Assembly: GCA_009363875.1 (NCBI GenBank)
Contig: CM018696.1
Coordinates: 93,518,215-93,582,214 of the forward strand
Length of the DNA: 64,000 bases
DNA from: Mikania micrantha
Lineage: Eukaryota > Streptophyta > Magnoliopsida > Asterales > Asteraceae
Direction: 5' to 3'
Part shown: one piece after another, positions 45,059 through 56,611 of the stretch
Numbering within the stretch: position 1 is the first letter of the stretch
How the letters are laid out: every line of letters starts with the position of its first letter
The notes under the pieces: generated by a model
Told to the model about the DNA's origin: nothing
The model's database searches: none
The model's input: only the letters and a program-made list of their open reading frames with translations
Translations under genes and position numbers: made by a program

Positions 45059-47555
45059 GGAATACATAATTTGAAAACCACTTCTTAGTGCGAAAACCGT
45101 GAAAACCATGCAAAAATCATGTAAAAAAAGTTTTTTTTTTGAATTTTTTTTACAGGTTTGTAACACTATTGGGCACATTTTTATAAAAAAATCAAAAAAG
45201 CGCTGACCAAATATTTAAAAAAAAATTTATAAAAAATACGTAACAAAACGTAAAAAAATTTTGTCAGATTTGACGCAGCGTTACGTATGTTTTACATGGT
45301 TTTATAAAATATTTGGTCGGCGCTTTTTTTTTTTTTTAATAAAAATGTGCACAATAGTATTACAAACCTGCAAAAAAAAATTCAAAAAAAAACATTTTTT
45401 TACATGATTTTGTAACCCCCGGTTACCATTCAACCAATTTCAAATATTATCAGAGTTGGTCCCAGCAAATTTTTCATTTTTACAAACCTTGTTTGACCTT
45501 CTTTACTTAATAATATTAAACAAAGTTAAAACAAACACCAACATGTCACACATTTTACAGTACTTATTTTACATAAGTACGTTCAAAACCCAAAAGTTAG
45601 AGAATTTGCAACAAGGTTTGTTCGTTCGATTTTCTGATCCACGTCGATCTTTACAGCCGTGTCCGTCATGTTTGATCTACAAACATCACATAATAATTCA
45701 CATTAGTTCATAAGAACTAAGTAAGTAAACCCCAATGGTTTCACACAACCAAATGTAAAAATACATTTTTCCCAATCAAAATTCAAACTGAGTCATTTAT
45801 ATTCGAGTTGACTCTCACAATGTAACAATATCACATTACCAATCATCAACTATTGCTCACAACAGTTTAATCAAAATTACACTATGGTGCTCACAATTCT
45901 TTGCTTCCACCATAGCTATTTGTCAGCACCTCTGACTATTCACACATTTGTGATATCATAATTGGTTCAAGTCTTGAGATGTTCACCCACCGGTACTTCC
46001 ATCTAAGACAAATTGCTAGCACCTCTAGCTATCCACCATTGTGGAGTCATAAATAATTCAAGTCTTAAGATGTTCACCCACCGGTACTTTCATCTAAGAC
46101 AATTTCCAGCACTTCTGGCTATCCACACATTTGTGGAGTCACAATATTTCAATCAAATTACTATGATGTTCACCCACCGGTACTTCCATCATAGAATTCT
46201 CACACTTTTATTTACCAAGGTATTGGATTTATCATAGGTTGTTGAACTTTTACTATTCAACTTTCCTCTATCACCAATGCCATATTTATCATACAATTTA
46301 TTCAACAACAAATTCAATGTTTATTATGTGAGGTCTTAGTTGTGGGATCACTTACCTTGATCAGATAAGATATTAGCAACTAAAGGCTCTTTTCCTGCTC
46401 TATGACTAGTGGTTTGACTTCCACTACCACCACCTAGTTGCAAAAATACATGTACAACTAGTTTCAACACGTATAGCACATACAATCAAGTTTAACGCAC
46501 TTGACTGGTTTGATTTGCTAAAAATCAATTTATCGCATAACTGACTTTATCTTACTACATTTAGTAAGTTTTAGTCAATTTATCACAATTAATCATATTT
46601 CATGCCTCCCGAGGCATTTCATCAAATAATTTATGTTTATTATATCAGTTACGATCTTTAATCACCTCTTTTATTAACAAAAATTCATTTATGATCATAA
46701 CTATTAATATTGTTAACATCAATTTATCACAATCATCATTTAAACCTATGGATCATAATCCATATTTCATTTCAAATCATAATATATTCATCCTACCAGT
46801 TATTATATCATGATATGTGTTTCATAACAACCGGACATTATCCCGGCTTCAAAACGAAGATTTCACCGTCAAAATATCAAGTTCCTCGTTTCTAACAATC
46901 CCTAGTTATCCACTAGGCAATAATCAATACCCATAATCATACTAATACATTTAAAACTAGATTTAATCCACAAATATTAAACCAGTAGGATAAAACGAAT
47001 CGTTACCCAAATCGAACGGATGTTCAGTCGCAAAACAACGATCAGATGTTGCAGATATGTTCTCTGGTACGATCCGTAGGCTCAAACGGCTTCAAATTTG
47101 AGATTTATAACTCAAAATTTCGTTGGGGGTGCAAGAAAATCGACCAAAAATGATTTTTGCTTCTTCTGCCATCAATCCTGATCCTTTAAGCAAGTTGCCG
47201 ACTCAAACCGTCTCAGGCGTACCGTCTCGTGTGGCCTCTTGGCCCGGGGCGTACCACGCGAGACTTATTTTCCAGATATTTTCGTCCTGGCCCCGCGCGT
47301 AACGCCCGGCGAGGGTAATTGGTGCCAGGCGTATTTTTTAACTTTTTCTTCGTTTCGCGATTCCGGATAATTCGTAACTCCGTTTCGCGCACGGTTGTCT
47401 CCCACGTTCATAATTTCTCACATACTTTCCAATTACAACAATCACAATCGTTCAATTAACGATTATTTCAAATACATGTCATTATTAGAAACCGGCTGTT
47501 ACAGATTTTTGCATGGTTTTCGTATTAAGAAGTGGTTTTCGTATTATCTATTCCC
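45059..47555. mobile_element. Palindromic MITE split by solo LTR B
   Basis: The left part (45059-45410) contains two inverted arms with AAAAATCATGTAAAAAAA and CAGGTTTGTAACACTATTG. After the LTR, the sequence (47509-47555) completes the outer arm: inverted GGGAATAGATAATACGAAAA against GGAATACATAATTTGAAAA at 45059. Without the LTR it is about 400 bp and can fold along most of its length. 44919-45058 looks like another TA-bound remnant (GGGTGAGGTTAATAGCACTT). Confidence 0.75.
45411..47503 (-). mobile_element. Solo LTR B (same family as A)
   Basis: The ends on the - strand are TGTAACAGCCGG and GGGGGTTACA, with a perfect 5-bp duplication GATTT (45406-45410 and 47504-47508). Collinear with LTR A over the starts, the GGTAACG / CCGTTTTATCCTACT region and the AGAGGTGCTGG-type repeats (inverted, 45900-46200). 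At 2,093 bp it is about 530 bp shorter than A, so one has gained or lost repeat units. Confidence 0.9.
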
Positions 47556-48683
47556 TGTATATGTATATGTGTTGACACTTGAGGAAATCAAGCAAAATTA
47601 CACTATTTTTATATTTTACTTGATTTTTGTGAAATAATATTTAAAATTTTGGGATGATTGGTTAATCAGACATCATGATCCTGATGTCTCATTGAAAGCA
47701 GCCTATTCATTCCTAAAAAAAAGAGAAGGCTATTTAATAACTTAACTTTATTTTATGTCAATTAAATTTTTTTTCAATTGTACACCAAGTTTCAATTTTG
47801 TTTCAATTAAGTCACTTAAAAATTTTAAGTGTTTCAATTTGATAACTTAACTTTATTTTATTTCCAATCCTAGATATGCGACCTATAAAACTTGTAAACA
47901 TAAATGTGTTAAACCAAATTGGCCAAACCTTTTTTCCTGCTTCAAATTCTTAATTCGTAGATTGTTCTTTAGGAATAATATATTATGTTGACAATTCCAT
48001 GGTTGCAATTTGCAAAACGGTGCAAGTTAACACACAAATAAATTATAAATGGGCCCATGTTCGTTTATGATCAAAGAATACGCACGAAAAAAAAACGACG
48101 CAATTCACAATTGACCGGCGTATGGATTTTCCAGTTAAAGATGAAGAAAACCTGGTTTTGTGTTTTCAGTTTTCGGTGCTTTTCCGGTCTTGATGCATTT
48201 CTGGTTGCGGTTCGTTTCCGGTGGCGGTTTTGTTGTGTTTCTGGTATGGAAGATGAAGGTGAAGGCACCTATTAGTTAAGAAGATGAAGGCTGCCCTAGT
48301 ATGGGAAGAGTAACCGACGTATATAATTAGGTTTTTTGGATGATAAGAATTGATTTTACATGTTATATAGGTTTTTTTTAATCTATAATTACAACATAAA
48401 ACAAACTTAAGTTATTTAATTGACACAAAAAAATTTTTTAATGATATAGTTAAAACATAATTGAAACTTGGTTATGTTTTTATAACATTTTCCCTAACAG
48501 AATATACTGAATATGTTAATAATATGAAAATTATTTCACTAAGTTAATATATTTATACCAAAATTTTTTATTTATATACATTCAGGAATTATGTAAACAT
48601 TCACCAAGCTAATGCATTTATTTCTAAACTTTCACCAAGGTTAAAGAATTTTATGGTTTACGAAATTCAACTGTTTTTTTCTA
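47556..48683. other. Intergenic, no gene recognised
   Basis: AT-rich, except 48070-48270, where overlapping + and - frames occur in sequence rich in CGG/TTTC. No domain or splice context supports a gene. Confidence 0.45.
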
Positions 48684-48691
48684 CAACTTAG

Positions 48692-48951
48692 TAGAGGTGG
48701 CCAACGTACCCGGAACTAAAACCGAGGAATCGAACCGGAACCGGTCGTACCCGAACTGGTGGGTACGGGACGGTTTCGGGTTTTCAGAGAAATTGGAACC
48801 GGAACCGGTTCCACCCTTAAACCGGTCAAACCCGAACCGGAACCGGCAAAAAACCGGTTGGAACCGGTCAAATACCGGAACCGGTTCTTGACTTTGTTGA
48901 TCGGAGCCGTTTGAAACCGCTTCAAAAAAAAACCCGGTTTGGCCACCTCTG
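48692..48951. mobile_element. hAT-like MITE rich in GGAACCGG
   Basis: Ends TAGAGGTGGCCAACG and, inverted, CAGAGGTGGCCAAAC; flanks CAACTTAG (48684-48691) and CAACATAA (48952-48959) match 6 of 8. The body is drifting GGAACCGG / AAACCGG units. The frames within it are by-products. A partial relative ends at 60846. Confidence 0.75.
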
Positions 48952-49095
48952 CAACATAACTTTCCTACATCCACTTATGGTTTATATTTTTAGTTGTACT
49001 TTCATGTTCCTCACATGCTACATTGCTTGGTTTGCTAAAACTTACGGCAATCAGATTCATGATGAATAAAAATATAGGAAGGGTAGGCTCCCAAA

Positions 49096-49128
49096 CTAGT
49101 AAGTTTCCCACGCATTGCGGCATAAATT
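49096..49128 (-). mobile_element. Helitron 3' terminus (H4)
   Basis: On the - strand ATGCCGCAATGCGTGGGAAA is followed by CTTACTAG and T: a GC hairpin plus CTAG|T. The body would lie to the right (49129 onward) and is interrupted by solo LTR E; its 5' end is not resolved. Confidence 0.5.
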
Positions 49129-51052
49129 CTATCATAATTTCTAATATCTTAAAGCATATATGATCTCGTATATCAAAATTCAAACAAAATTAAAATAATC
49201 AAGTTTAGATAAATGACCTCTGTGTAAAATGATTTTTACAACAATTTATACTATTTACTAATTTACCCCTTGAAAATTTGAATTGTTTTTGTTATATATT
49301 GTCATTTTGTATTAAAAATATGAACACAAGCATGCCCAAAGAGCATGTAACACCCCGACCGACGGCGGAATCATCGGGATGCCACGAGGGATGTGTAGAT
49401 TGTTCAAAAGCTCATGGGCATCTAAATCATATCATCATATATCATTTAATCGACCACAATAATTACACAAAATCATGTTCATCATGAATCAATTACATCA
49501 AATACACAAAAGATTTAGTTAAACTAACTAAACTCTAATCGCTAGAAATTTAGTTAATTAACTAAGTCCAAGAATCCTATATGATGATGATGTCCAAAAT
49601 AGAAGAGATCATCCTCTTCATCCTACTTGTCTCCATCACCTGAAACATGTAAGAAATCAAGTGTCAACTACAAAAGTAGTTGGTGAGTAATCATAAGTTT
49701 TTATATTTAAAAATGTTTTAGTAAAATGAGTTTGAAAGTTTATGCTTAAAATGGTTTTATAAAATGCTTTGTTTAAAACGAATATAAAACTTATGATCTT
49801 CTTGAGAAAATCCATATGAATACCTGTATGAGATAATCCAACACACATCCATTAATTCAACAACCAAACACATATACAATCACATAATCACATAACCAAT
49901 CATTCATAATCAATCATAATTAATCATAGTCAAACATAGTCAATCAATCCACAACAAATCAACCAAACTCAATCAATCATATTCTCAATCAATGTTCGTG
50001 ACTATACATGATTCCTTATGTAGTTAACATAAGTTAATTACATGAATCATGGAGTGGTCGCTAACCACGTGACAATACATGAAGTCAAAGCAATTAACCG
50101 AAGTCAAGAGCAATACTTCACGGATGTGGAAACCCTCCACGTGACAATACATGAAGTCAAAACAAATAACCGAAGTTAAAAGTAATGATTTCACGGAGTA
50201 TGAGACAATACATGTAATCTTTGTTATTAACCGAAGTCAATAACAATGTTTACACGGATTTATAATAATCAGTGATAATCCATAATAATGATAATTCATA
50301 ATAGTGAATATCATAATGATAAACAGGTATTATCCTTGTGTTATCAAAATAATAATTAAACCGGTATACATGTTTCACCTCCGAGTTTTAAAACTAAAAC
50401 AGTTTAAAGAAAGGGAGGTTATGAGAACTCACCTGAAGTCCTTAGGATTCGTGTTCTCGTATGATGCGCGCTCGCGTATATAACTCAAGTCAAACTCAAA
50501 GATCTGTAATTTTTGTGATTTCCACTTTTATAAGCATAAGTGTTCCATAAACTATCAATGTCTATATTAATTTACTTTGATCCGATTGCTTTGTATTACT
50601 TAGTGTATTTAATCCACTTCATGATATCATCCTTAATTCTTACTAGTTAATCATCATAAACGATATGTTTTAGACTTAGTGGTTTCATTAATCAAATAAA
50701 GGTATATAGTTAGAATCTATCGTTTATACACATCATGATTATATAGGTTAACTCATATGCACTATCCTTATCAATACCCATCCATCATGCATGCTTGATT
50801 AATTTAAGTGCCACAATGTTTCAATTGCTCAAGACCTAACTTGAATCTAAATACAAGATAGCTAAGTTATTTACTTATAATGTTTAAATTATGTATCCAT
50901 CTCATAATTCATTATTCATAGTTTTTGGAAAAAGGTGGCAACTCAAACTAACCTTCCATGCATGCATGACATGTATATATGTATATCTCTATGTGATCTA
51001 GTTCTTTCTAGTACCCATCATTCGAATTTTAAACTTTCTAGTTAAAGGGGCA

Positions 51053-51470
51053 GCGAACCTATAGAAGTTACGGCCGAAGGTTCGGCTTCCACCATATAAG
51101 GTTCGTGGCCCATGGTTCGGCCATGATGAGGGTTCGACTAAAGTGACAATAAGGGGGGTTCGGCTAGAGCTGTTCAAGGGTTCGCTGGTAGCCACCCCTT
51201 CCCAAAGGTTCGTGAGGGAATGAGTTCGTGGAAGCACAAGGTTCGCCATTCCTAGGTGTGGCCGAGGGTTTGCTGGACTTCTAAGAGTTCGCTAGTCCTA
51301 GGGTTCGCTGGAGCTGCATGGGTTCGTGAGTCCCTTAACAACCCATAGTTCGGCCAACAGAAGGAAGAAGGGTTCGGCCAAAACCTGTCTTTCCCGCCCA
51401 GAGAGGGTTCGTGGCCAAGGGAGGTGGTTCGTCGTTGAACAGGGTTCGGCAGCCCTAGGTTCGCGACCAG
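51053..51470 (-). repeat. GGTTCG/CGAACC-dense block of LTR E
   Basis: About 20 copies of (G/A)GTTCG occur in about 420 bp, irregularly spaced, with non-repetitive spacers. It is equivalent to 36056-36440 in LTR D. Confidence 0.8.
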
Positions 51471-52196
51471 CAGTTCCCCGGTTACTGTTCATCGTCTTCT
51501 TCAACATTCTTATCAAGTTTCAGTCCAACACACTATATCTACTTGATTACATCAACTCATTTTAAGGTTCTATGCATGATTAAACCGATTTTTAACTACA
51601 ACAAGTTTAGGAACCACGATCAAACAACAAAACCGTGATTTCACATCTAGATTTACCTCGATTCAGCTACAATTCTTGAGATTTCTTTGTAGATTCTTGT
51701 TCCTCTCGATCTTGTGGTCGTTTTGGCACCGAGACTTCACGATTTCGTCAAGAAATGAGCCCGAACGACTAGAGAGAAGTTAGAGAGAAAGTGTGTGTGT
51801 GTTTTCTAGAGAGAGAATGGGTGTAGGTTGAATGAAAAAGAAAGAATGAAATTCTTTCTTATTATGTGTGTTATTACACCGGGTCCGGTCTCGTTTTTAT
51901 CGCGATAAATTAATTACGTGATCGATTATGCTCGGTTTTCTAACGTAACATATTTAAAACAATAACCCTTTTTAAATAAATTGGTTTTGTTTAATTAAAA
52001 TAAGCTTAAATAAATTGTTTCGTAAAATAAATTCCGTTTTTTTTTCGTTTTCGTTAAATAATTATTTAAATAAATTAATTTATTCGAAAACACTTTAGGT
52101 TGTGATTCCTAATAAACGTTTTAAGTTCACAATCATTAATTTAATATCATTAAATATTATTTACTTATCTCGTCGAAACGCGTTACTCGCGTACGT

Positions 52197-52328
52197 ATTC
52201 GTAAAGATCGTCACCTTTGCGAATCCGATGCTCGTATCGCATTTCGATTTGATCTATGATTTATGGAATATCGTTTTAGAATATTATTCCCAATAATTAT
52301 ATTCGCGTGAATCGTCACCCGCGCGAAT
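52197..52328 (-). repeat. Paired hairpins of LTR E
   Basis: Hairpin 1: ATTCGTAAAG (52197-52206), loop ATCGTCAC, CTTTGCGAAT (52215-52224), all ten positions paired with one G-T. Hairpin 2: ATTCGCGTG (52301-52309), CGCGCGAAT (52320-52328), nine pairs with one G-T, around A-ATCGTCAC-C. The starts are 104 bp apart, as in LTR D. Confidence 0.85.
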
Positions 52329-52895
52329 ACATTATTAAGTTAATATTTCTAAATTAATATTCGCGATTAAATAGCGTTCGTAACCTCACTTCGCGTAAAT
52401 AAATTCCCATTATTTAATAACTTTAATATTATCATTTCCCCAAACCAAAACCCACTAAACCCTAGTCACTGACACATCCATGATAGACCGAAATATGCAT
52501 ATATATAGGGCATATGTAAGGGTCAGTCGCAACTGCCCTAGCCACCGTCCCACCGCTATTTCGATAAACCATGACCATGGGTCCTTGACTACGTTTAGTA
52601 ACCAGACTCCAACAAACTCCCAGCTCCATCACAAATCAATTCTCAACCATTAGTTCATCATCATCAATAATAAGTCACTGCGATAAACACTACAGGCCTG
52701 TTTAGTTGAATTACAACTAAACTTCCCGTGGTTTACGCGTATAATAAGTCTTAGACATGCATACCAGTACAGTGATAATATCAGCAATGAAAATCAGTAA
52801 TTCATAATCATTAATAATTATAAATCTCCGGTCGTAACAGTACATTCGTACGGATGTACGGATGTACGGACAACCGAAAGTACAGTGATGTTACA

Positions 52896-54533
52896 GAGCA
52901 AGATGTTGTTGCTGTCAATGTTTAGGTTTGAAAGAAGATTTTGATGCAATTTAGCATTTGATGTTTAAGAAAAAGAATATTTGGATTTATGTGTGAGTTT
53001 CATATCAAATGCAAGTGGTGATACTTTGTTTTCATTTGATTAATTTATGATGCATTTTGTGATTTAAAAAAGATGTTTTACATAGGCAATCATTAAAGTA
53101 TGCTTTGGACTATATTTCTCGCTCTACCCTATTTTCTATTTTCATTAATTATTTTGATCCAACAATTTTTATTTAATATAAAATTACCATTATCATAATA
53201 TTTTAATTTTATTCAAATTATGTAATTGATTGAATTTACCATATATATGTTGAATCACGTCATTTAAATTTAACTAAAACAATAAATCATTTTCAATTAT
53301 TTATTTTTCCGTAACTTATGTTTTTAGCATACAATATAGTATAATTTAATAGTTTTTTTACTTAAATATATTACTAATCAAAATTATGCCACTTACATTC
53401 ATATCTATTATTTCAAAAAAATCTTTAAAATGCTTTTAATTTTAACTCTTTACTTCCCTGATAATTTACATTTTTAAAATATATTTTAATATCTTTTGTA
53501 TTTAAATAAAATATTCATTTACAATATATATGCATAATGTATGTCTTTAAATTATTTAATATAATAAAACTTTTTCATTAACTAATTTGATATATCAAAT
53601 TACTTTAACATAATATTATCATTATTATAGGTTAATTTTAGTCAACTTATAAGATTGATTTAATTTACCATGTATAAATTTAATCAAGTTTTTACAATTT
53701 TCCTAAAATAATAAAATGTTTACATAGATATAATAATTTTTATTTATTTAAATATAATGATAATAAAATTTATGACTATTTCATTCGTAACGATTATTTC
53801 CAAATGTGTTTAAAATGCCTTTAAGTTTTAACTATTTATTTAACTGAATAAGCCAATATAAGAAAGCTTACCCTCACCTAATATACTAAATGTTCTTAAA
53901 ATATCTGGTTTGTCAAATCATAAATTAGTACTCAAGATTGGAGTTCATGTCATGTTGCTTAAAAACATTGATAAAAAAATGGTTTATGTAATAATATTAG
54001 ACTTCAAATAGTATCACTTGGTAAGCATGTAATCGAAGCATATATCATATGTGGTGGCAATGTTGGAACCAAAACATTCATTCCATAAATCAATTTGATA
54101 CTATCTCAAAACAAAGTACCATTCAAGTTTCAAAGAAAACAATTCCCAATTTCAATTTGCTTTGCAACGACAAATAATAAAAGTTACAAACAATCTCTTT
54201 TACAAGTTGGATTATATTTGAATGAATCGGTCTTCACACATGGGCAATTATCATCCACTTTCAAGAGTAAAAAGTAAAGATGAAGTGAAAATATTAATAT
54301 TAGATAGAGATGGTCAACGTACAAATAAGACATCAAATATTGTATATAAGGAAATTTTTAGAAATTTGTAATACATTTAAATCTTTGTATGCAATTTATC
54401 TTTCTAAAGTATGAAATGTTCATCATCTTTTTTTGTATGATATGTAACAATCTTTAAAACAATATTTTTATACCATATGATTAATTACATCTTTTCTTTT
54501 ATCCACCCGTGTAACACACGGGTTATAACCTAG
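52896..54533 (+). mobile_element. AT-rich region ending in a Helitron 3' terminus (H3)
   Basis: The right end is a hairpin (CCCGTG 54506-54511, CACGGG 54517-54522), then TTATAAC and CTAG (54530-54533) and T. The hairpin is almost identical to that of H1. The body is extremely AT-rich with no coding; the 5' TC end could not be fixed, so the left limit given is only the edge of LTR E. The flank just after it (CTAATATCTTAAAGCATATA) also occurs at 49139. Confidence 0.6.
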
Positions 54534-55572
54534 TGTCTAATATCTTAAAGCATATATGATCCCGTATATCAAAACACAAACATAAAGCCACGTTATGACA
54601 GCTGTCACTCCAACGTAAAACCCTAAAATGTAGTTATCATAAACAAGTCTGTAACACCATAACAAAAAAAATGTCATGCTTAATTATAAAATCCATCATT
54701 AGTAAACACGGACATAAAACGACCAAATAAAAAGGGAATAATTTAATTATTATTTACAAATTACTAATACTAATTTTGGGCCTACTTTCCTTCCACGCAA
54801 TCACTGTAACATCACGAATACCAAAGTATATACAAAAACAGGTTAACTTTAGCAAAATTAGCTTAATTTTATAATAATAAGCAACTTTTATAACCGTACT
54901 AACACACAAACAAAAAAAAATATGGGCAAAAAGTATTAAGTTCATCATTAGCCAACCTGTTCAACACCCACCTTTAGCAACAGGTTATAGAAATTATACC
55001 CTTCCAATCAAGACCTAGATCAGATAAAACAAAGGCTCGTTTACAATGTGTTTCATTTTGTATTGCTTTACTCCATGAATCTGAATCTTTCTTAGTTTTT
55101 CATCATTTAATTTTCCCCAAAATGCCAGTGAGTTTGCCTGCACTTCTTCTCCATCTGGTATCCGTTTTACCAATCACTTAACCTGATTAACCGGTCCAAG
55201 TTTTCAGTGTACCCCACCTATTAGAATTGTCAAAAAAAAAAATTAAAACTATAATTTCATAGTAAAATATCAGTTTTTTCATCCTTTATTTCCCTCCAAA
55301 AGGCTAGTATGCGTGTCTGCACTTCTTTCCCACCTGCAGTTGTTATATCTGCCATGTTGCCCCATGAAACAGAAAAAAAAAAAAAAAATTTTGCTGGTTA
55401 AACCTAATAATGTTTTCAGAAATATCATCTTGACCCGTTTTAACAAACCTTTTACCTGAATAACCCACCCAAGATATTTCTGATCCCATACCAAAATTAG
55501 GCTCTGGTGGATTATATAGAGTGAGCCACCTGTGTGAGCCGCCATTCTCCCATGGTTGCCTCCGCCTACCTC
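54534..55572. other. Intergenic, with a module repeated downstream
   Basis: 55067-55268 is a diverged direct copy of 60845-61087 (CTCCATGAATC; CTTCTTCTCCATCTGGTAT; CCTATTAGAATTGT). A shorter third copy of its middle lies at 55272-55335. Coding sense, if any, is on the - strand, but no domain is recognised. Confidence 0.5.
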
Positions 55573-56100
55573 GGTCACCAACACAAAGCCAGCCGTGTAG
55601 ACCCCAAATCTGAAAATCAGTTTCCTGGTTATCAACATTCTGCGGAATTTCAGCCTTCAATGATTTCTTGGGCCCATATTCATGCAATGGCCCGCCACAC
55701 CTACTTGTTCTACCAGCCTCTTTCTTTGGTCTTGATTTTTAATAGGGTAGGTTCCTCCGTTCTTTTGCCCATATTCATGCAAGGTGCCCCCGATTATCTT
55801 ATCCAAAAGCATTGCAATGACAGTCGGTCTCTGTTCGGTCACCAACACAAAGCCAGCCGTGTAGACCCCAAATCTGAAAAACAGTTTCCTGGTTATCAAC
55901 ATTCTGCGCAATTTCAGCCTTCAATGATTTCTTGGGCCCATATTCATGCAATGGCCCGCCACACCTACTTGTTCTACCAGCCTCTTTCTTTGGTCTTCAT
56001 TTTTAATAGGGTAGGTTCCTCCGCTCTTTTGCCCATATTCATGCAAGGTGCCCCTGATTTTCTTATCCAAAAGCATTGCAATGACAGTCGGTCTCTGTTC
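55573..56100. repeat. Direct duplication, 2 x 264 bp
   Basis: Two adjacent, nearly identical 264-bp units (55573-55836 and 55837-56100). 264 is a multiple of three, so open frames run through both (227 aa on +, shorter on -). On the - strand the text before the repeat begins with a helical Glu/Lys-rich stretch (MEELEKKIGNKIEAM), which may be the start of a retroelement gag, but this is not certain. Confidence 0.85.
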
Positions 56101-56611
56101 CACCCCAGAAAATCGTGTCCCTCATTGCCTCAATTTTGTTTCCAATCTTCTTTTCCAACTCTTCCATATTTGCATACATCTGTCCCAAACCAAGTTATGA
56201 GTAGAATGTACTTTTAGGGAGCAATTTGTCTCACTACATGGATGTATTTAATATCACTGTAAAATTGGAATGCATACGCGTATAATTCTCAAAGCCTATG
56301 TTTAGTTTAGTATATTATACCTACATAAGAGAATGTTGTAACTTGGAACAAATTTCTTAACTAGAATCTGGTAATTCAGTAACATACAAAACAATATATG
56401 GTTCAGATATTATTTCCTACAAATTATTTAGATATTTGAAGAACACACAACGTATAATAGAAATAAACAAACAAATCGCAAATCCTTTTACCATCAAAAG
56501 ACAATCTAGAAGGGACAATTGAACACTTCTGAAGGCCTACAACATATTAAACAACAAAAACCTTAGACCAGAAATTAACAATAACATAAAAAAAGACACA
56601 AAAGTTAGGTT

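Larger units (their letters stand above)
49346..52895 (-). mobile_element. Solo LTR E
   Basis: A 3,550-bp block with + strand ends TGTAACACCCC and GTGATGTTACA, and a perfect 5-bp duplication GAGCA (49341-49345 and 52896-52900). It reads on the - strand (end CGGGGTGTTACA). It shares with LTR D the donor-like block (50421-50433), the GGTTCG array and the paired hairpins, in the same order, although the sequences in between are not alignable by eye. No coding. Confidence 0.9.

Noticed and set aside
48681..48974. 97-aa - strand and other frames
   Set aside because: They are translations of GGAACCGG repeats in a MITE.
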